This document shows positions 31,850-40,877 of a stretch of 64,000 nt of DNA, one piece after another; position 1 is the first letter of the stretch, and the number at the start of each line of letters is the position of its first letter. The position numbers and the translations under genes are program-made. The stretch is from contig CBDCQL010000001.1 of the NCBI GenBank assembly GCA_965220615.1, forward strand, positions 186,001 to 250,000. Direction: 5' to 3'. The notes beneath the pieces were generated by a model. The model made no database searches and was not told where the DNA came from. It saw only the letters and a list, made by a program, of their open reading frames with translations. The DNA comes from JAGWBD01 sp965220615 (GTDB lineage: Bacteria; Chloroflexota; Anaerolineae; Aggregatilineales; Phototrophicaceae).

Positions 31850-33445
31850 CTAGCCGTCGGCCAGCCCGACGTTGCCGCGGAAGGTCATCCAGCCATCCTT
31901 GCGCGGGGTGAAGGTGAAGTTCTCCGAGTCATAGGCGTACACCGCCTGGATCTCGTAGAGCGTGATCGTCTGGGCCGTCTCGAACATGTACTCCCACCAC
32001 TGGGCCCACAGGGCCATGCGGGAGTCGAAGTCGATCGTGCTCAGAATATCGTTGGAGACCACGTCCCAGTCTTCATTGCAGATTTTGGCGATGTTCGAAG
32101 GCCAGTTGCACTGGTAGAAGAGCGGCACCAGCGGGGCCGAGCAGCCCAGGTTGACCATCATCAGGTCGCGATGGCCGCCGGTGGTCTGCACCTGTTCGCG
32201 GTAGGCCGAAGGGTCGAGGACGTTCAGCTCGACGTCGAAGCCGACCTCTTCCAGCATGACCGATATCACTTCGGCGACTTCCTTCTCGCTGCCGCCGCGG
32301 GCGTCGGCCGTGGGCGAGTCGAGGTAGATCGTCACGCCGCCGTCAGCGTAGCCGGCCTCGGCCAGCAACTCACGGGCGCGGTCCGGGTCATAGTGCGCCG
32401 CCACGTTGTCCGGATGGTTGAAGCTGTCGGCGCCGCCCTCCGGGAAGTGGGCGCAGACGCGCCCCAGCCTCGCGATGGCCGCGCCATGCACCTCGGCCAG
32501 CAACTCGCGATCAAGGGCGTGGGAGACGGCGTAACGCACGCGCGGATCAAGCGTGACCGGCTGGTAGTCCGGATAGTTCTCCGGCATGATGCCGACCTCG
32601 GTGTCGATGCGCGCATAGAGGTGCTGCATACGGCCACCGGTGTCCGACACCAGGGAGATGCCCTCGGCCGCTTCAAGTTGATCGCGGTCCGCCGGCGGCA
32701 CACCGCTGATCAGGTCCACCTGACCGGCCAGCAGCGCGGCCACCTGGGCGGCCGGCTCGGGGATCACCTGGTAGATGATGCGGTCGACTTCCGGCCGCCC
32801 ACCCCAGTAGTCATCCCAGGCGTCGAAGGTGTAGCGGTCGCTCTCGCTGAACTCGGTCAGCATGTAGGGGCCGGAGCCGACCGGGTTGCGGGCGAATTCC
32901 TCTTCGCCGACCTCGGCCATGTAGTCCGGCGGCAGCAACTGGCAGCCATTGAAGCTGACCAGGTACTCGAAATAGGGATCGGGAGCGTGCGTCGTGATGT
33001 CCAGCGTCACGTCATCGACGATGATCACGTCCTTAACGAAGAGCCACTGCGGGTGCACCATGAAGTCCTCACGGGTGCGCACGCGGTCGATGTTCCACTT
33101 GACGGCCTCGGCGTCGAGCGGCTCACCATTGTGGAAGGTGATGCCCGGGCGCAGGTTGAAGCGCCAGGTGGTGTCGTCGGTGGCTTCCCAGGACGAGGCC
33201 GCCTGACCCACGTAGCCGGAGCCATCCAGCGTGCGCCAGATCAGGCACTCGTAGAGCAGGTTGGTCAGCCAGTGGGTGGAGCCGAACCAGGTGACCGGCG
33301 CGTCCATCGTGCGGATCGGGCCGGTATGGGCGAACACGAATTCGGTCATCCCGTCGTCCTGCGCCGTGGCGGGCACGCTGACCAGGGCCAGCACGACCAT
33401 CAGCGCCAGGGTGACCAGGACCCCTCTGCGGGTGTTTCTCATCAT
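31850..33445 (-). CDS. ABC transporter substrate-binding protein, family 5 (copy B)
   Basis: The 531-residue protein starts MMRNTRRGVLVTLALMVVLA with signal-peptide features and a probable cleavage after PATAQ. No lipobox cysteine is seen, as in copy A. It carries FNLRPGITFHNGEPLDAEAV. Copies A and B share most residues in the core (for example GSGYVGQAA, WDDYWGGRP and HFPEGGADSFN) but differ in the ligand-facing loops, so they may serve related but different substrates through one permease pair. ATG 33445 follows AAGGAG. Confidence 0.92.
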   Translation of the reverse strand: MMRNTRRGVLVTLALMVVLALVSVPATAQDDGMTEFVFAHTGPIRTMDAPVTWFGSTHWLTNLLYECLIWRTLDGSGYVGQAASSWEATDDTTWRFNLRPGITFHNGEPLDAEAVKWNIDRVRTREDFMVHPQWLFVKDVIIVDDVTLDITTHAPDPYFEYLVSFNGCQLLPPDYMAEVGEEEFARNPVGSGPYMLTEFSESDRYTFDAWDDYWGGRPEVDRIIYQVIPEPAAQVAALLAGQVDLISGVPPADRDQLEAAEGISLVSDTGGRMQHLYARIDTEVGIMPENYPDYQPVTLDPRVRYAVSHALDRELLAEVHGAAIARLGRVCAHFPEGGADSFNHPDNVAAHYDPDRARELLAEAGYADGGVTIYLDSPTADARGGSEKEVAEVISVMLEEVGFDVELNVLDPSAYREQVQTTGGHRDLMMVNLGCSAPLVPLFYQCNWPSNIAKICNEDWDVVSNDILSTIDFDSRMALWAQWWEYMFETAQTITLYEIQAVYAYDSENFTFTPRKDGWMTFRGNVGLADG

Positions 33446-33534
33446 CGTTTGCTCCTTGCCTCCAGTGTTAAACGAAAGTGGTCTGGTGTTTCGCCGGACA
33501 GCTCCTTGCCGGGAGCCGTCACCCGCGAAACCCG

Positions 33535-34692
33535 TCAGGCGTCCTCCAGGTCCATATGATAGCGACTGGCGTTGTGCGGAGAAAGCCGCACGCCGCCCTC
33601 CGGCGTCACCAGGAAATTGTCCGAGATCAGGAAGCCGCGATTGTTCGGCGTGATGCTGCCGGGGTGGAAGGACAGGGTCATGTTGGTCTTCAACTCGAAG
33701 TCCGGCGCCGCCTGGTCGCTGGGGCCGTCGCTGCCGTCGAGGCCGGTACTGTGGCAGTCCGGCGTGTGCTTGCCCACCACCTCGAAACCGAGGCTGCGAA
33801 TGGCCTCGTCGTTGGCGTCGGCGATCATACCCAGGGTGTTGCCGGTCTTCGCCACGGCGGAAGAGCACTCGGCCGCATAGAGATAGGCATCCAGCAGGGC
33901 CTGCACGTCATCCGGCAGCGGCCCGAAGGAGCAGACGGTCGTCATCTCCAGCCAGTAGCCCCAGGGCGATTCGTAGACGATCTCGAAGTTGATGATGTCC
34001 TCGGCGCTGATGCGCTGGTCCTTGTCGGTGGGCACCGTCTCGGGCGAAAGGTCCGTCGACAGTTTGGTGCGACCCCAGAAAGCGCCAAAGGACTTGATGT
34101 AGCGTTCCACCTCGGCGCAGACGTCCCAGTAGCGCACGCCGGGCGCGGCGTACTCCGCGAAGACGTCCATCGCGGCGTCCAGAATGGCGCCATTCTGCTG
34201 CATGGCTTCCAGTTCGAAAGGCGTCTTGATCTGGCGAATGGCGTTGAAGTCATTGGTGACCTCGACCAGTTCGCAACCGGGCAGGGCCGCCTCGAACTGC
34301 CGCGCGGTCCCCAGGGACATCATCTTGTCCATGTTGACCATGCCGATGCGACCGCTGCCGCCAACGTACTCCATGGCCAGTTCCGCCGTGCGCCCCACGA
34401 CGTCGGCGGGGCACTCCACGCGCTCCTTCAGGGTCGTGGTCTCGTTGCGGCTCCAGACCGCCTGGTAGGAACTCCAGATCTCCAGCCAGGGGTGTGGGTC
34501 GTCCACGCCGAGGATGACGTAGCCGACTCCGCCCCAGAGATGGGCGTGGCTGATATAGCGGATGGCGCCCATGCCGGAAGGCGAGGCCTGTCCGGCGATG
34601 ATCAACGCGCCCACGTCGCGCTTGCGCATCATGTCTTGCAGGCGCGTGATGCGACGCGCCACGTCCCGTTTCAGTCCATCATGCGTCAGCAT
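33535..34692 (-). CDS. M24/creatinase-like protein lacking metal ligands
   Basis: The 385-residue protein has an N-terminal creatinase-like domain and a C-terminal pita-bread domain. Where active M24 peptidases have two Asp ligands, this protein reads INFEIVYESPWGYWLEMTT. The His-loop GHGIGxxxHExP is replaced by GKHTPDCHSTGLDGSDGPS. The EPG motif is HPG (LSFHPGSITP), and the last Glu is replaced near FLISDNFLVT. Creatinase itself is also metal-independent, so a C-N hydrolase without metal is possible. ATG 34692 follows GGAGGAAG. It lies between the binding proteins and three AstE-like genes in the same transcript direction. Confidence 0.8.
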   Translation of the reverse strand: MLTHDGLKRDVARRITRLQDMMRKRDVGALIIAGQASPSGMGAIRYISHAHLWGGVGYVILGVDDPHPWLEIWSSYQAVWSRNETTTLKERVECPADVVGRTAELAMEYVGGSGRIGMVNMDKMMSLGTARQFEAALPGCELVEVTNDFNAIRQIKTPFELEAMQQNGAILDAAMDVFAEYAAPGVRYWDVCAEVERYIKSFGAFWGRTKLSTDLSPETVPTDKDQRISAEDIINFEIVYESPWGYWLEMTTVCSFGPLPDDVQALLDAYLYAAECSSAVAKTGNTLGMIADANDEAIRSLGFEVVGKHTPDCHSTGLDGSDGPSDQAAPDFELKTNMTLSFHPGSITPNNRGFLISDNFLVTPEGGVRLSPHNASRYHMDLEDA

Positions 34693-34752
34693 GCTTCCTC
34701 CTCTCGCTTGTGTACCGCACACTTGCCCGCTTCGCGCGGGTCTCAATCCGCT

Positions 34753-35727
34753 TCATGCGCTCGCCACCTGATCGCCCAGAATCACCAGCACGGTGTCCTC
34801 CGGCGGGACCGGCCAGGACAGACCGCCGTGCAGCATGATGCCGGCGCGCGGTGCGCGGATCGTTTCCAGGCGCTCGCCGGTGAAGGGGTGACGCACGTAG
34901 CCGACCTCCTCGCCCTCGGCGATCATCTGGCCGCGCTTGCCGGTATCGATGAAGGTGAAGCCGCGCTCACCGGTGGGCATCAGGGTCGTGTGCCCCTCGA
35001 TCACGGCGACCTCGTCGCACTCACGTGTCACGTCGCCGTCCGTCATTCCCAAATGGGCCATGGCGTTCAAAATCGCGTTGCGGATGCGCGCCATGTCGTC
35101 CTCGCGATAGTCGCGCAGGCCCGGCCCGCCACCGATGTAGGCGGCCACCGACGCGACGCCGTCCTCGGCCGCGGCCTCCGCCATCGAGTCGTCGGAGGGC
35201 ATGTTGTTCAGCACGTGCGGCAGCCCGAGGGACACCGCCAAAGCCTGGGACTTGCCGGCGTTGCCGGACTGCCAGCAACCCGCGTAGCGATGATAGCTGA
35301 ACTGCGAACCGGTGCGAATGTCGATCAGCGCGTCCGCGCCGGCGATGGCGCCCTGGTACCAGGCGTGAATCATCTGCTCGCTGACGCTGCCGACGGCGGA
35401 ACCGCGTCCGAGCCGGTTGAGGTGCTTCTCGTCCCAGGCGCTGGTGATTTGCTCAAAATCGAAACCGGAGGTGTTCATCAAGGGCACGATGACCACCGTC
35501 CCGCGGATGTTGGCCGGGTCCAGTTCCTGCGCGACCTTCGGCAAAATCAGCGCGGGCTCGATCTCCATGCCGCTGGTGCCCGACTGCACGATGAGCCGGG
35601 GACCGGGTTGCGCGCCATTAATGATGTGCAGCGGGATGTGCACCGGAAAGCGTCCGTGCGTCTCCCCTGTCTTGAAAAAGCCAAAGGTCTTTTCGCCCTG
35701 GCCGGCTTCCACTGTTCCAAGTTTCAT
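34753..35727 (-). CDS. AstE/aspartoacylase-like protein with lost zinc ligands
   Basis: The 324-residue protein aligns with the succinylglutamate desuccinylase/aspartoacylase family, a branch of M14 zinc carboxypeptidases. The zinc motif HGxE is changed to SGME (residues 52-55), so the first His is Ser. The second motif, normally DxHxG, is DIRTG (136-140), with Arg for His. The fold-defining segments and the C-terminal beta domain (RHPFTGERLETIRAPRAGIM) are kept. The reading frame is intact with a GGAGG site before ATG 35727, so it is not simply decaying. It may be a non-catalytic partner or binding protein for the intact paralogue directly upstream. Confidence 0.82.
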   Translation of the reverse strand: MKLGTVEAGQGEKTFGFFKTGETHGRFPVHIPLHIINGAQPGPRLIVQSGTSGMEIEPALILPKVAQELDPANIRGTVVIVPLMNTSGFDFEQITSAWDEKHLNRLGRGSAVGSVSEQMIHAWYQGAIAGADALIDIRTGSQFSYHRYAGCWQSGNAGKSQALAVSLGLPHVLNNMPSDDSMAEAAAEDGVASVAAYIGGGPGLRDYREDDMARIRNAILNAMAHLGMTDGDVTRECDEVAVIEGHTTLMPTGERGFTFIDTGKRGQMIAEGEEVGYVRHPFTGERLETIRAPRAGIMLHGGLSWPVPPEDTVLVILGDQVASA

Positions 35728-35766
35728 GTTCAGGCCTCCTGCATCTGCCCCTGACGGGAGAAGTGA

Positions 35767-36801
35767 CTAAAAGGAAACGTACATATCCATCGTGCGACGG
35801 TCCTCGACACGATCGATCGTGCCCAGGATGCCGATGGACGTTGACCCGACGGTTGGCCACTCCTGACCGCTGGGGATTACGATGCCGTCCTGCGGCGACT
35901 TCAGTTCGGCCACCAGTTCGCCCGTCCAGGGGCTCACCAGTTCGCCGTAAACGTCGCCGGCCTTCAGCTCTTCACGGAACTTGCGCTTGCGGATGAACAG
36001 GCCATCGGCGTTGGGCTTCCAGATGACCACGCCCGCGTTGTAGACCGTGCAGAGCGGGCCGTCGGTCTCGAACTCGCCCTCGATGATGCGCATGGCCTTC
36101 AACAGGTTCCAGATGCCGCGCTCGGCATCGCGCACGTTGGCCGCGCCGTTCTTGTGCCAGCCGGTGCCGCCGCCGAATTCCAGCGTGATCTGCACCACGC
36201 CCTGGTCCTCGACGGAGCGCTTGGTCTCGGTGCCGCCGAAGGTGCCGCGCGGGAAGTAGGCCGCCTGGTCGAGGCCAAAAGCGACCACGATCTTGCGCCG
36301 CCTCATCTGGACTTCCGTCAGGTTCTTCGGCGTATCTTCTTCCATGAAGAGCACGTAACGCTCGTAGGCCGTGCGCGCGCCGGCATGGAAGTCGACCATC
36401 ACGTTGGCCTGACTGATGACTTCCTGAAAATAGATGTGGGCGATCTGGTCGCAGGCGCTGCCGTTGGGGTCGCCCGGGATCTGGCGGGTGATGTCCTTGC
36501 CGTCAATGCGCGAGCCGCGTTCGCCCAGCTCGAAGCCGGCGCGATTGGCCACCGGCACGGCGATGACGTTGCCGCTCATGGTTTCCGGATCGATCTTCTC
36601 AAGAAAGTTCAGAATGGCAATGGACCCGATGATTTCCGCGCCATGCATGGCGCCCTGCACCAGCAGCGTCGGCCCCGGTGACGCCCCCGCGACCAGATGC
36701 ACCGGAATATCCGGCGCCATCCCGGCGCGGGTGTACATCGTTTCCAGATAGCCAAAGGCCCGCTCACCTGGTCTTGCCTTGATGTTGCCAACTTTCAACA
36801 T
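35767..36801 (-). CDS. AstE/aspartoacylase-like zinc amidohydrolase (intact)
   Basis: The 344-residue protein has the complete zinc site, with HGAE at residues 53-56 and VMVDFHAGARTAYERY giving the second His. These enzymes remove acyl groups from N-acyl-aspartate, N-succinyl-glutamate or similar amino acids. The C-terminal beta domain (SPWTGELVAELKSPQDGIV) resembles a biotinyl/lipoyl-like barrel. ATG 36801 (MLKVGNIKARPGERAFGYLE) is supported by GGAGG; the longer frame is not. A pseudoenzyme-like relative lies 39 bp downstream. Confidence 0.87.
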   Translation of the reverse strand: MLKVGNIKARPGERAFGYLETMYTRAGMAPDIPVHLVAGASPGPTLLVQGAMHGAEIIGSIAILNFLEKIDPETMSGNVIAVPVANRAGFELGERGSRIDGKDITRQIPGDPNGSACDQIAHIYFQEVISQANVMVDFHAGARTAYERYVLFMEEDTPKNLTEVQMRRRKIVVAFGLDQAAYFPRGTFGGTETKRSVEDQGVVQITLEFGGGTGWHKNGAANVRDAERGIWNLLKAMRIIEGEFETDGPLCTVYNAGVVIWKPNADGLFIRKRKFREELKAGDVYGELVSPWTGELVAELKSPQDGIVIPSGQEWPTVGSTSIGILGTIDRVEDRRTMDMYVSF

Positions 36802-36857
36802 GTCTTGCCTCCCTGCCTGAATCCGGCGCAAGAGGGGCGCCGTCTGCCCATGTTACC

Positions 36858-38783
36858 CTATGGAACCGGTGCCAGATACCTCAGAAACCAGTCCCGAATG
36901 CGGTGCAGGCGCTCGATGCGATTGCCCGGTCGCCCGCTGGTGGATAGCCCGTGGTTTTCTCCTTCAAAGATGACCAGTTCGACCGGCCGGCGGCGCCAGC
37001 GCAGCGCCCCGTAGAGCTGCTCGGCCTGTTCCAGACTGGTGCGATGGTCCTGGTCGCTGTGGATGATCAGCAGCGGCGTGTGGCAGTCGTCCATGTAGGC
37101 GATGGGCGACTGGCGCCAGTCGTCCTCCGGCGTCGTCCAGCGCTCCGGCCCGATGTCGGAGGTGCCGAAGTGGCTGAGGTTGTTGGTGATCGAGCGCTGG
37201 GCGACGGCCGCGGCGAAACGGTCCGTGTGGCCCACGATCCAGTTGGTCATGAAGCCGCCGCAGCTGCCGCCGGTCACGCCCATGCGCTCGCCGTCGATCC
37301 AGGGATGGCGCCGCAGCAGGTCGTCCACGCCCAGCATGGTCTCGCGGTAGTCCGCGCCGCCCTGGTCACCCTGGCTGGCCCAGGTCCACTCCTGACCGTA
37401 GCCGGCGGTCGTGCCACGCTGGTTGAAGTAGGCCACGGCGAAACCCGAGTTGGCGTAGATCTGGTGCTCGTGGTTGAAGTCCTGGCAGAACATCGAGCAG
37501 TGCACGTAGAGCACCAGGGGATAGCGGCGCTGAGGGTCGAAATCCAGCGGCCGAATCAACCAAGAATGAATCGGCACGCCATCCAGGCCTTCGTATTCGT
37601 AGCTTTCCGGCTGTGACAGCCGCAGGTCGCGCAGCCAGGGGTTGAGGTCGGTCAGACACTCGCTGCGGCCGGCGCGCCAGAGGACCAGTTCGCCCGGGCT
37701 GGACGGGCTGGCCACTCCGCAGGCGACGAGGTCGCCGACGGCCGGGCTGTACTGAAAGACCGTGCTCTCGCCACGGATCAGGCGCTCGCTGCGGCCGTCG
37801 ACGTCACCGCGCCAGAGGTTGGCCGCGCCGCGCTCGGTCAACTGGAAGTAGAACCAGCGATCGCCGTGCGCCCATTTGACGGATACGTTGGCCAGCCCCG
37901 GCCGCTGGTCGGAGACACCGTAGTTGCCGACTTCCGCGTCGAGCGCCTCGTCCAGTTCGGCGGCGGTGCCGGCCTCCACATCGGCGACGCAGGGATGCCA
38001 GTGATTGCGACGGTTCACCGGCGGCGCATGGTTGTGGCCGGCGAAAGCGATGTGGCGGTCGTCGTTGCCCCAGGCCGGGCTGACGGCCGAGCCCTGCCAA
38101 CCCGGCAGCAGGGGGCGCGGCGCCGGGCCGGGCGGCCAGTCGCAGAGGTAGATCTGGCCCTGACCCGCCGGGATGTCCTGCTCGCGCGCAGTGGCGACGA
38201 AGGCCAGACGCGTGCCGTCCAGGCTCCAGGCCGGTTCCGAGTAATCGCACTCGCTGTGCGTGACTTGCTGCAAGTCGCCCGTGACCGCGTTAATCACGAC
38301 GATCTGCTGGTAGCGATCGTGCACCCAGCCGAGGCCGTCGCGCTTGTAACGCAGGCGCCGGATCACCTTGATGGTCGGCGCGGGCACGCCTGGTTGCGGA
38401 CCGCGGCGTTCCAGCGGGTGCCGCATCGGGGTCCAGCGCGCCGCCGCCAGATGGATGCCATCCGGCGCCCAGTCCAACCCGCCGACCGGCTCGTCGCCCA
38501 GCGGAATGTTCCGCTCCGTTCCATCTGCGAGGCGCAGGATGCGCAGGGAGTTGCCATCGGCGTCCTGCTGATTCCAGGCGAGTTGCGCGCCGTCGCGGCT
38601 CCAGGCCAGGGAAGAGGCGCGGCTGGCGCCGGCCGTCAAACGTTGTGCGGCGCTATCCTCCAGGTGACGCAAATACAGGTGAATGCGGTAGCCGTTGGTC
38701 TCGCCGTCCGGCGCGCGCAGGCTGTAGGCGACGCGGCTGCCATCCGGCGCGAGGGCAATCTCCTCCAGCCAGCGGAAGTTCAT
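36858..38783 (-). CDS. S9 prolyl-oligopeptidase family protein (copy A)
   Basis: The 641-residue protein has an N-terminal beta-propeller with WSRDG-type repeats and a C-terminal alpha/beta-hydrolase domain. The catalytic triad is visible: Ser in MGVTGGSCGGFMTNW, Asp in IIHSDQDHRTSLEQ and His in FEGENHGLSTSGR. It should cleave short peptides, often after Pro, Ala or acylated residues. Homology to copy B continues 16 codons upstream of ATG 38783, to an ATC codon at 38831-38829 preceded by a very strong GGGGGAGG. No NTG start other than a CTG occurs in that stretch, so translation may begin at ATC or the ATG. Confidence 0.9.
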   Translation of the reverse strand: MNFRWLEEIALAPDGSRVAYSLRAPDGETNGYRIHLYLRHLEDSAAQRLTAGASRASSLAWSRDGAQLAWNQQDADGNSLRILRLADGTERNIPLGDEPVGGLDWAPDGIHLAAARWTPMRHPLERRGPQPGVPAPTIKVIRRLRYKRDGLGWVHDRYQQIVVINAVTGDLQQVTHSECDYSEPAWSLDGTRLAFVATAREQDIPAGQGQIYLCDWPPGPAPRPLLPGWQGSAVSPAWGNDDRHIAFAGHNHAPPVNRRNHWHPCVADVEAGTAAELDEALDAEVGNYGVSDQRPGLANVSVKWAHGDRWFYFQLTERGAANLWRGDVDGRSERLIRGESTVFQYSPAVGDLVACGVASPSSPGELVLWRAGRSECLTDLNPWLRDLRLSQPESYEYEGLDGVPIHSWLIRPLDFDPQRRYPLVLYVHCSMFCQDFNHEHQIYANSGFAVAYFNQRGTTAGYGQEWTWASQGDQGGADYRETMLGVDDLLRRHPWIDGERMGVTGGSCGGFMTNWIVGHTDRFAAAVAQRSITNNLSHFGTSDIGPERWTTPEDDWRQSPIAYMDDCHTPLLIIHSDQDHRTSLEQAEQLYGALRWRRRPVELVIFEGENHGLSTSGRPGNRIERLHRIRDWFLRYLAPVP

Positions 38784-38859
38784 CAGGTCTTCGGGGATGA
38801 GACCGCGTTGTCGTTCCGCCCCGCCTGCGATGTAAACCTCCCCCCTGCCTGGCCTGCAG

Positions 38860-40848
38860 TTACAGGTACTTCAGAAACCAGTCCTGAATGCGATGGATGC
38901 GCTCGATGCGGTTGCCCGGCCGGCCGCCGCGCGAAAGGCCGTGGTCCTCGCCCTCAAAGATGACCATCTCCACCGTCTTGCCGTACCAGCGCAGGGCGGC
39001 GAAGAGTTGCTCGGCCTGCTCCAGGTCGGTGCGATGGTCGGCGTCACTGTGGATGATCAGCATGGGCGCGTTGAAGTCCTTCGCGTAGGCCACGGGCGAC
39101 TGGCGCCAGACCTCCATCAGGTCTTCCCAGGGTTCCGCGCCGGTCTCGCCGCTGCTGCACTCCGGGCCGATATCCGAGGTGCCGAACATGCTGATGTTGT
39201 TGACGATGGAGCGCTGGGCCACGGTAGCGGCGAAGCGCTCCGAATGGCCGGCGATCCAGTTGGTCAGGTAACCGCCGCAGCTGCCGCCGGTGGCGCCCAT
39301 GCGTTCCCCGTCGATCCAGGGATGTTTGCGCAGCAGGTCGTCGACGCCCAACATGATTTCCTCGTAGTCCGCGCCGCCCTGGTCGCCCTCGGTGGCCTTC
39401 GTCCAGGCTTGGCCGTAACCGGCGGTGGTGCCGCGCTGGTTGAAGTAGGCCACGGCAAAGCCCGAGTTGGCGTAGACCTGGAACTCGTGGTTGAAGTCCC
39501 AGCAGAACATGGAGCAGTGCAGGTAGAGAATGAGGGGGTAACTGCCCTGCGGGTCGTAATCCAGCGGGCGAATGAGCCAGGCGTGCACCGGCACGCCGTC
39601 CACGCCCTCGAACTCGTAACTCTCCGGCAGCGAAAGACTGACGTCGCGCAGCCAGGGGTTGAGGTCGGTCAGGCGCTCGCTGTCGCCGTCGCGCCAAATA
39701 TACAGGTCGCCCGGGCTGGAGGGATCGGCCATGCCGTAGGCTGCCAGGTCGCCGCAGGCGGGGCTGTATTCGAAATGCGTGCACTCGCCCCGCAGCAGCC
39801 GTTCGGACGCGCCTTGCGCGTCGATGCGCCAGAGGTTGGCCGCGCCGCGCTCGGTCAGCAGGAAGTAGATCCACCTGTCGCCCGGCGCCCACTTGACCGT
39901 GACGTTGGTCAGACTGACGCGCTGGTCGGCGACGCCGTAGTTGCCGACCTCCTCGTCGATGTCCTCGTCCAGCTTGACCGCCGTACCGGCGGCCACGTCG
40001 GCGAGGTGCGGCTGCCAGAAGTTGCGGCGATTGGTCGGCGGCGGATGGTTGTGGCCGGCGAAGGCGATGTAGCGATCATCGGCGCCCCAGGCCGGACTGA
40101 CGGCCGTGCCCTGCCAGTCGGGCAGGAGCGGGCGCGGCCCTTCCCCGCCCGGCCAGTCACAGAGGTAGATGTGTCCCTGGCCCTCGGGGATGTTCTGTTC
40201 GCGCGCCGTGCCGACGAAGGCCAGGCGCGAGCCGTCTCCGCTCCATTTCGGCGTCTCGTAGTCGCTCTCGCTGTGGGTCACCTGGTCGAGGTCGCCGGTG
40301 ACGGTATCCAGCACGAAAATCTGGGAATAACGATCGTGCACCCAGCCGATGCCGTCCCGCTTGTAACGCAGGCGCCGCACCACCTTGATGTGCGGCTGCG
40401 GCATGTCCGGCAGAGGTCCGCGGTCTTCATGCGGATGTCGCAACACGGTCCAGCGCGCGCCCGCCAGATGGACTCCGTCCGGCGACCAGTCGAGGCCGCC
40501 GAGGGGCTCGGCGCCCAGGGGGATGACGTGGCGTCGGGCCTCCGCCACCTGCCAGATGCACACAGAACAACCATCGGCCGTGCTGTGGCTCCAGGCCAGT
40601 TGCGCACTGTCGCGGCTCCAGGCCAGCGACGAGACGCGGCAGGCGCCACTGGTCAGGCGGCGCGCGCTGCCACCATCCAGGCGGCGCAGATAGAGGTGCG
40701 CGCGGTAGCCATCAGCCTCGCCGTCCGGTTCGCGCACGCTGTAGGCCACCATGTTGCCATCCGGCGCGAGGACAATTTCCTCCAGCCAGCGGAAGTTCAT
40801 CAGATCTTCGGGGATGAGGCCGCGACGTCTTTCTGCCGTGTTTTCCAT
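38860..40848 (-). CDS. S9 prolyl-oligopeptidase family protein (copy B)
   Basis: The 662-residue protein starts MENTAERRRGLIPEDLMNFR at ATG 40848 after GGGGGTTGAC. It has the same propeller plus hydrolase layout as copy A, with the triad Ser in MGATGGSCGGYLTNW, Asp in IIHSDADHRTDLEQ and His in FEGEDHGLSRGGR. Copies A and B agree at most positions, indicating tandem duplication. No signal peptide is present, so both act in the cytoplasm on imported peptides. It lies 29 bp downstream of the third AstE-like gene. Confidence 0.92.
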   Translation of the reverse strand: MENTAERRRGLIPEDLMNFRWLEEIVLAPDGNMVAYSVREPDGEADGYRAHLYLRRLDGGSARRLTSGACRVSSLAWSRDSAQLAWSHSTADGCSVCIWQVAEARRHVIPLGAEPLGGLDWSPDGVHLAGARWTVLRHPHEDRGPLPDMPQPHIKVVRRLRYKRDGIGWVHDRYSQIFVLDTVTGDLDQVTHSESDYETPKWSGDGSRLAFVGTAREQNIPEGQGHIYLCDWPGGEGPRPLLPDWQGTAVSPAWGADDRYIAFAGHNHPPPTNRRNFWQPHLADVAAGTAVKLDEDIDEEVGNYGVADQRVSLTNVTVKWAPGDRWIYFLLTERGAANLWRIDAQGASERLLRGECTHFEYSPACGDLAAYGMADPSSPGDLYIWRDGDSERLTDLNPWLRDVSLSLPESYEFEGVDGVPVHAWLIRPLDYDPQGSYPLILYLHCSMFCWDFNHEFQVYANSGFAVAYFNQRGTTAGYGQAWTKATEGDQGGADYEEIMLGVDDLLRKHPWIDGERMGATGGSCGGYLTNWIAGHSERFAATVAQRSIVNNISMFGTSDIGPECSSGETGAEPWEDLMEVWRQSPVAYAKDFNAPMLIIHSDADHRTDLEQAEQLFAALRWYGKTVEMVIFEGEDHGLSRGGRPGNRIERIHRIQDWFLKYL

Positions 40849-40877
40849 GTCAACCCCCATAGCCGATTGTTCCGCGC

